DNA of 64,000 bases. Origin: Phil1 sp964612925. GTDB taxonomy: Bacteria > Bacillota > Clostridia > Christensenellales > CAG-138. The stretch lies in contig CAZTFU010000001.1 in NCBI GenBank assembly GCA_964612925.1, forward strand, positions 62,001 through 126,000. The letters are read 5' to 3'. The position numbers and the translations under genes were made by a program. The notes below the pieces were generated by a model. It was not told where the DNA came from, made no database searches, and saw only the letters and a program-made list of their open reading frames with translations. Positions 60,467 to 64,000 of this stretch are shown here, in pieces (position 1 is the first letter of the stretch; every line of letters begins with the position of its first letter).

Positions 60467-61159
60467 ATGACCAACGAAGCGATTAAGGTAAACGACCTTA
60501 CAAAAACATACCTTGCGGGCAAGGAAGAGGTAAAGGCGTTGCGCGGCGTGAGCCTAAGCGTTGAAAAGGGCGAATTCATATGTATTGCGGGCAAAAGCGG
60601 CAGCGGGAAATCAACATTACTCAACCTTGTTGCGGGACTTGAAAGAGCGACATGCGGCGAAATAAATGTGCTTGGGCAACGGGTTGATCAAATGAACGAA
60701 ACCGAAAGGATACGCTTCAGGCGAGCAAATATAGGTTTCATATTTCAATCGTATAGGCTGTTGCCGCAGTATACGGCGGTTGAAAATGTAGCTTTGCCGC
60801 TTATGCTTCGCGGAATAGGAAAAAAGGAACGTGAACAGCGTGCGATGGTCGCGCTTGATCATGTGGGTATTGCAAAGTGCGCAAATCAGCGGCCATCACA
60901 GATGAGCGGCGGTGAACAGCAACGCGCAGGCATAGCTCGTTCGATAATTACGGAACCCGCAATAATACTTGCCGACGAACCTACGGGCAACCTTGATTCC
61001 TCTACCGGGGAAATGATATTGAAGCTTTTTCAAAAGCTTTTTCGGCAGAACGGAACAACACTGCTTATCGTTTCGCACGATAGCGACATGCCGCGCCATG
61101 TTGACAGGACTGTATACATGAGTGACGGTGCATTAATTAATAAGGAGATAATCATATGA
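60467..61159 (+). CDS. ABC transporter ATPase, LolD/MacB/FtsE type
   Basis: 230 residues, start ATG 60467 four bases after the lipoprotein stop (ribosome site weak; coupled translation likely). Walker A GKSGSGKST (42-50), Q-loop FIFQSYRLLPQYTAVENVALPLMLRG (about 84-109), signature MSGGEQQRAGIARSI (about 144-158), Walker B ILADEPTGNLD (about 164-174), then switch His in VSHD. The QSYRLLPQYTAxENVALPL block is the mark of the MacB/LolD class, whose members drive mechanical work or extrusion by paired FtsX-like permeases rather than classical import. Next two genes complete the set. Confidence 0.95.
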   Translation: MTNEAIKVNDLTKTYLAGKEEVKALRGVSLSVEKGEFICIAGKSGSGKSTLLNLVAGLERATCGEINVLGQRVDQMNETERIRFRRANIGFIFQSYRLLPQYTAVENVALPLMLRGIGKKEREQRAMVALDHVGIAKCANQRPSQMSGGEQQRAGIARSIITEPAIILADEPTGNLDSSTGEMILKLFQKLFRQNGTTLLIVSHDSDMPRHVDRTVYMSDGALINKEIII

Positions 61160-62922
61160 AAAGGGGCAAAGGGCTGATACTTATTCTTGTGACGGCAATA
61201 ATGCTGTCAGCGATACCTGTATGTGCCGCCGAAAAGGTGGAATTGAGCTTTGACTGTGACCCCGCATATGCCGCAATAGAAATTACGGGTGGAAAGGCAT
61301 ACTTGGGCAACTATACCGTGCCCGGGGACGGAAGCTATTCATTCACCGCAACGGCGGACGGGTATGAGGATTACAGCGGCACGTTTGACGTTCTTGACGG
61401 TAGGGTGTCGTTTAACGGCGTTGAGTGCGGAGGAAATGTTATACACATTGTAATGAACAAGAAAACATACCCCGTGCTTATAACAAAGAATCCGTCAAGC
61501 ATGACGCTTATTGTAACAGATGCCTACGGTAATGAGGTGGATGATACATCATATTTAAGCTCGGGAACATATCTGTATTCGGCTTACGCCGAAGGATACG
61601 AAAGTGCCGCGGGAAAATTCAGCGTTGAAAATGCTCCTACGGTATTAAATATATCACTTAAAGCAGTTACACAGTCCGCACCCACAACAAGCGGCATAGG
61701 GGCACTTGCACTTGCACCCGCAAATGTTGCGGGAGAATACTACAGCGCGCCCGTTGCAAGCCCAAACGAAGTAATAAGTTTGTACCTACCCGTGATAAAC
61801 AATGGCGAATCACTTACAGACATAACTATAGAACCCGTAGTCTCAAGCAATGTTGAGGAATTTCCGTTTGTGGCGGAGGTTGCAAATTACGGATTAAAGC
61901 TGCCTAACCTTGAAAACGGTGCATGGGCGGTTGCACAGTATACATTCAAGGTGTCTCCTTATGCTACAAACGGTGTAAAGACCGTTCAGTTCCGTGCAAT
62001 ATACCGTGAAAACGGAGTGCTAACCGAAAGCACATTAAGCGCAAGCGTAACGATAAAGAACGGATATGAAGCACCGCAAACATCTGTCGAGACCGCGCCG
62101 AGACTTATTGTAAGCGGCTATGCATTGGATAAGGAAACCGTATACGCGGGAGAAGATTTTGTGCTTACACTGTTTGTGAAGAACACATCCGCCTCAAATG
62201 AGGCAATGAACGTTACATCTTCACTAACGCTTGACCCTTCGGCTGTTATGCCGTCGCTTGGGCAGAGCGATATAAACTTTGCTTCATCGATAAAGCCCAA
62301 TGATACGGCAGAACTTTCGTATAAGTTGACCGCAATGGCCGACATACAGGGCAATGCACAGATAGCCATAAAGCTTGATTACGATAACGGGGAAGGGATA
62401 ACGGGAAGTTCCTCCCAAACAATAACGTTACCGATAAAGCAACATATGCGAATAAGCGTTGATTCTCCCGAGATTTATGCGGACGGTGCAAAGGAGGGAG
62501 AGCTTATTGCTGTGTCTCTTCCCATTATAAATAAAGGAAAGACCAAGGCATACAATGTTGAAGTTAAGCTTGAAAGCGCAAAGCTTGCCATGCAGGAAGG
62601 GTATTTTGGCGGCGACATACTGCCGGGCGCAAAGCACAGTGCGGAATTTCAACTGCTTTGCCTTGAGGGAGGACTTGCCGAAGGGGTGCTTACGGTGAGT
62701 TTTGAGGATGCGGAAGGCAATACATATGAACAAAGCGTTGATTTGTCGGTAAATATTGATTATGTGGCAACGCAACCCGTACAAAGCAATATAGAGGAGG
62801 TACAGAAGGAAGCCGATACCGCGGCTTGGCCGATAATTATATGTGTAGTTGCGGGCATTGCCGCTGTGGTCATAGCCTTGCTGTTTATTATAAAGAAGGG
62901 GAAACGAAATGCGGATAGGTGA
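61156..62922 (+). CDS. Membrane-anchored surface protein of the B12 operon (PEGA/CARDB-like domains)
   Basis: 588 residues; ATGA overlap with the ATPase. Signal peptide 1-24 (ends PVCAA). Residues about 25-170 hold two short PEGA-like beta modules (YLGNYTVPGDGSYSFTATADGYEDYSG; SSGTYLYSAYAEGYESAAG). Two to three immunoglobulin/CARDB-like domains follow (SLYLPVINNGESLTDITIEP; DFVLTLFVKNTSASNEAMNV; IAVSLPIINKGKTKAYNVEVKLE), about 200-540. One helix (about 558-580, WPIIICVVAGIAAVVIALLFII) and a basic tail KKGKRNADR end it. It takes the place of the membrane-fusion protein usual in MacB systems. Role inferred: scaffold between lipoprotein and permease. Confidence 0.75.
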   Translation: MKRGKGLILILVTAIMLSAIPVCAAEKVELSFDCDPAYAAIEITGGKAYLGNYTVPGDGSYSFTATADGYEDYSGTFDVLDGRVSFNGVECGGNVIHIVMNKKTYPVLITKNPSSMTLIVTDAYGNEVDDTSYLSSGTYLYSAYAEGYESAAGKFSVENAPTVLNISLKAVTQSAPTTSGIGALALAPANVAGEYYSAPVASPNEVISLYLPVINNGESLTDITIEPVVSSNVEEFPFVAEVANYGLKLPNLENGAWAVAQYTFKVSPYATNGVKTVQFRAIYRENGVLTESTLSASVTIKNGYEAPQTSVETAPRLIVSGYALDKETVYAGEDFVLTLFVKNTSASNEAMNVTSSLTLDPSAVMPSLGQSDINFASSIKPNDTAELSYKLTAMADIQGNAQIAIKLDYDNGEGITGSSSQTITLPIKQHMRISVDSPEIYADGAKEGELIAVSLPIINKGKTKAYNVEVKLESAKLAMQEGYFGGDILPGAKHSAEFQLLCLEGGLAEGVLTVSFEDAEGNTYEQSVDLSVNIDYVATQPVQSNIEEVQKEADTAAWPIIICVVAGIAAVVIALLFIIKKGKRNADR

Positions 62923-64000
62923 CCTTATACGCACCGGCGCAATAAATCTGTACAGAAGGCGTGTAAGGACGGCACTTACGGCATTGAGCATGGCTGTCGG
63001 CGTGATATGCATACTTATGCTTGTTTCGGTGGGCATAGGCTACGAGCAGGCATACAGGGAATCGATAGAAGCCATGGGCAGCCTTACAAAAATAGATGTT
63101 ACGCAGAAGAATTCGTCCGCAACAAGGGTGGCGGTGCTGAATCAAAAGGCCGTTAACGCCTTTGCGGGAATAGACGGTGTGGAGGCGGTAACACCGGTAC
63201 TGCAAACAACGGCATACCTGAAAAGCGGGAAATACATAACAATGGTCAAACTGTACGGCATTGATATGAATACCGCACAAAGCTTTGGAATAACCCCGTT
63301 GCGCGGTGAGTTGCCTAAAAAGGGCACACGGTTGATGCCCCAGCTTCTTGCAACGGATGACCTTGCAGCAAGCTTTGCGGATCCCGATACATGGAAAGAA
63401 GCCGTTGACTCAAGCGGTGAAGCGATAGTTGACCTTATGCGAAGTAATCTGAAGCTTACCTTTGATTATGCAAGCCTTGTGGGGGATTATACCGAAGGTG
63501 ATGACGGCAGGGCGGTTCCGCTTGGTCAAAGCCTGAAGGCGAACGTTACGGGCATTTGCAGTGCAATGAATTACACATATTCATGTTCGGCATTTATGGA
63601 TATGGAAACGCTTAGCGAAATAAGCGATTCGGTGCAATCGAAAAACGGCAGTTCGACTGAATACTCGCTTGTGTGGGTAAAGGTAAGCGAAGCGGATGAT
63701 GTTATGGACATTGCCGCACTGATACGCGGCGCGGGGTTTGAAACATACAGCCTTACCGATATGCTTGATTCCGTTAAGGAACAGACCGAGCGTATACAGG
63801 GTCTGCTTTTTGCAATAGGTGCGGTTGCACTGCTTGTGGCGGGGCTTTGTATAGCAAATACAATGATGATGGCCATAAACGAAAGGCGCACGGAGGTTGG
63901 CATCCTTAAGGTACTTGGCAGCGAATTAAAGGACATAGCGGCCATGTTCTTAACGGAAGCGGCAATGATAGGCATAATAGGAGCGTTTATGGGCATAGGC
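62909..64000 (+). CDS. FtsX/MacB-type ABC permease (3' end cut by window)
   Basis: 364 codons seen. ATG 62909 overlaps the previous stop by 14 bases, after AAGGGG. The cytosolic amphipathic start LIRTGAINLYRRRVRTALT and first helix (about 23-45) are typical of MacB-PCD permeases; then a large extracytoplasmic domain (about 48-300), with GIDGVEAVTPVLQ and KLYGIDMNT blocks as in MacB. The second helix (about 302-325, IGAVALLVAGLCIANTMMM) is followed by the coupling loop AINERRTEVGILKVLGSELKDIAAMFLTEAA and the start of the third helix. Partner of the ATPase at 60467. Confidence 0.93.
   Translation, partial: MRIGDLIRTGAINLYRRRVRTALTALSMAVGVICILMLVSVGIGYEQAYRESIEAMGSLTKIDVTQKNSSATRVAVLNQKAVNAFAGIDGVEAVTPVLQTTAYLKSGKYITMVKLYGIDMNTAQSFGITPLRGELPKKGTRLMPQLLATDDLAASFADPDTWKEAVDSSGEAIVDLMRSNLKLTFDYASLVGDYTEGDDGRAVPLGQSLKANVTGICSAMNYTYSCSAFMDMETLSEISDSVQSKNGSSTEYSLVWVKVSEADDVMDIAALIRGAGFETYSLTDMLDSVKEQTERIQGLLFAIGAVALLVAGLCIANTMMMAINERRTEVGILKVLGSELKDIAAMFLTEAAMIGIIGAFMGIG

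Noticed and set aside
60467..62922. Classical BtuCD importer for the B12 operon
   Set aside because: The ATPase and permease are of the LolD/MacB/FtsX class, not the ten-helix BtuC/FecCD type, and no BtuF-like protein is present.

Overview
The window comes from an endospore-forming Bacillota, most likely an uncultured, gut-type member of class Clostridia. The grounds are two tandem alpha/beta-type small acid-soluble spore proteins, an hrcA-grpE-dnaK-dnaJ operon under a CIRCE operator, a Firmicutes-type housekeeping block (priA-def-fmt-rsmB-rlmN-PP2C-PASTA kinase-rsgA-rpe), strong AGGAGG ribosome sites, and many TTG/GTG starts. I do not place it below class. Nothing suggests a plasmid or an intact prophage.

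Layout. 1-8.4 kb is mostly on the minus strand: a truncated DUF1538 membrane protein, an NhaC-type Na+/H+ antiporter, a membrane-anchored repeat-domain surface protein, yigZ, tyrS and an EamA transporter. 8.5-15.9 kb holds tadA, transketolase, an O6-alkylguanine methyltransferase, and an asp23-fakA/yloV-recG run. 16-17 kb holds two spore proteins, then a dense array of hairpins and a 282-bp inverted-repeat element. 17-20.4 kb (minus) has IMP dehydrogenase, a D-glutamate cyclase-like protein, a GIY-YIG protein and a LUD protein. 20.5-28.5 kb is lepA-hemW and the heat-shock operon. 28.5-32 kb (minus) is a HIT protein and mtaB-rsmE-prmA. 32-34 kb is a small scar: a second 282-bp element cutting into the remnant of a phage/ICE polyvalent protein, next to a 75-bp palindrome. 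34-36.3 kb holds a DUF1002 secreted protein and an amino-acid permease. 36.5-46.7 kb is the translation/signalling operon. 46.8-47.2 kb is tRNA-Val, 6S RNA and tRNA-Gln. 47.4-53.6 kb is an oligopeptide ABC importer with fused ATPases. 54-57.8 kb has a KdpDE-like two-component pair and a D-Ala-D-Ala carboxypeptidase; 58-59.3 kb has glmM.

The last 4.6 kb is the most interesting part. A complete cobalamin riboswitch with a terminator precedes a four-gene, tightly coupled operon: a DUF4430 lipoprotein (a fold shared with the C-terminal domain of animal transcobalamin and intrinsic factor), a LolD/MacB-type ATPase, a membrane-anchored surface protein, and a FtsX/MacB-type permease that runs off the window. 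The inference is a B12-regulated corrinoid capture or handling machine that is not the usual BtuFCD or ECF importer.

The second notable signal is the pair of 282-bp elements. They are collinear without gaps and differ at about 18 positions. Two of the differences are double changes that keep base pairing between the two ends, which points to a folded RNA or DNA hairpin rather than plain repeat debris.
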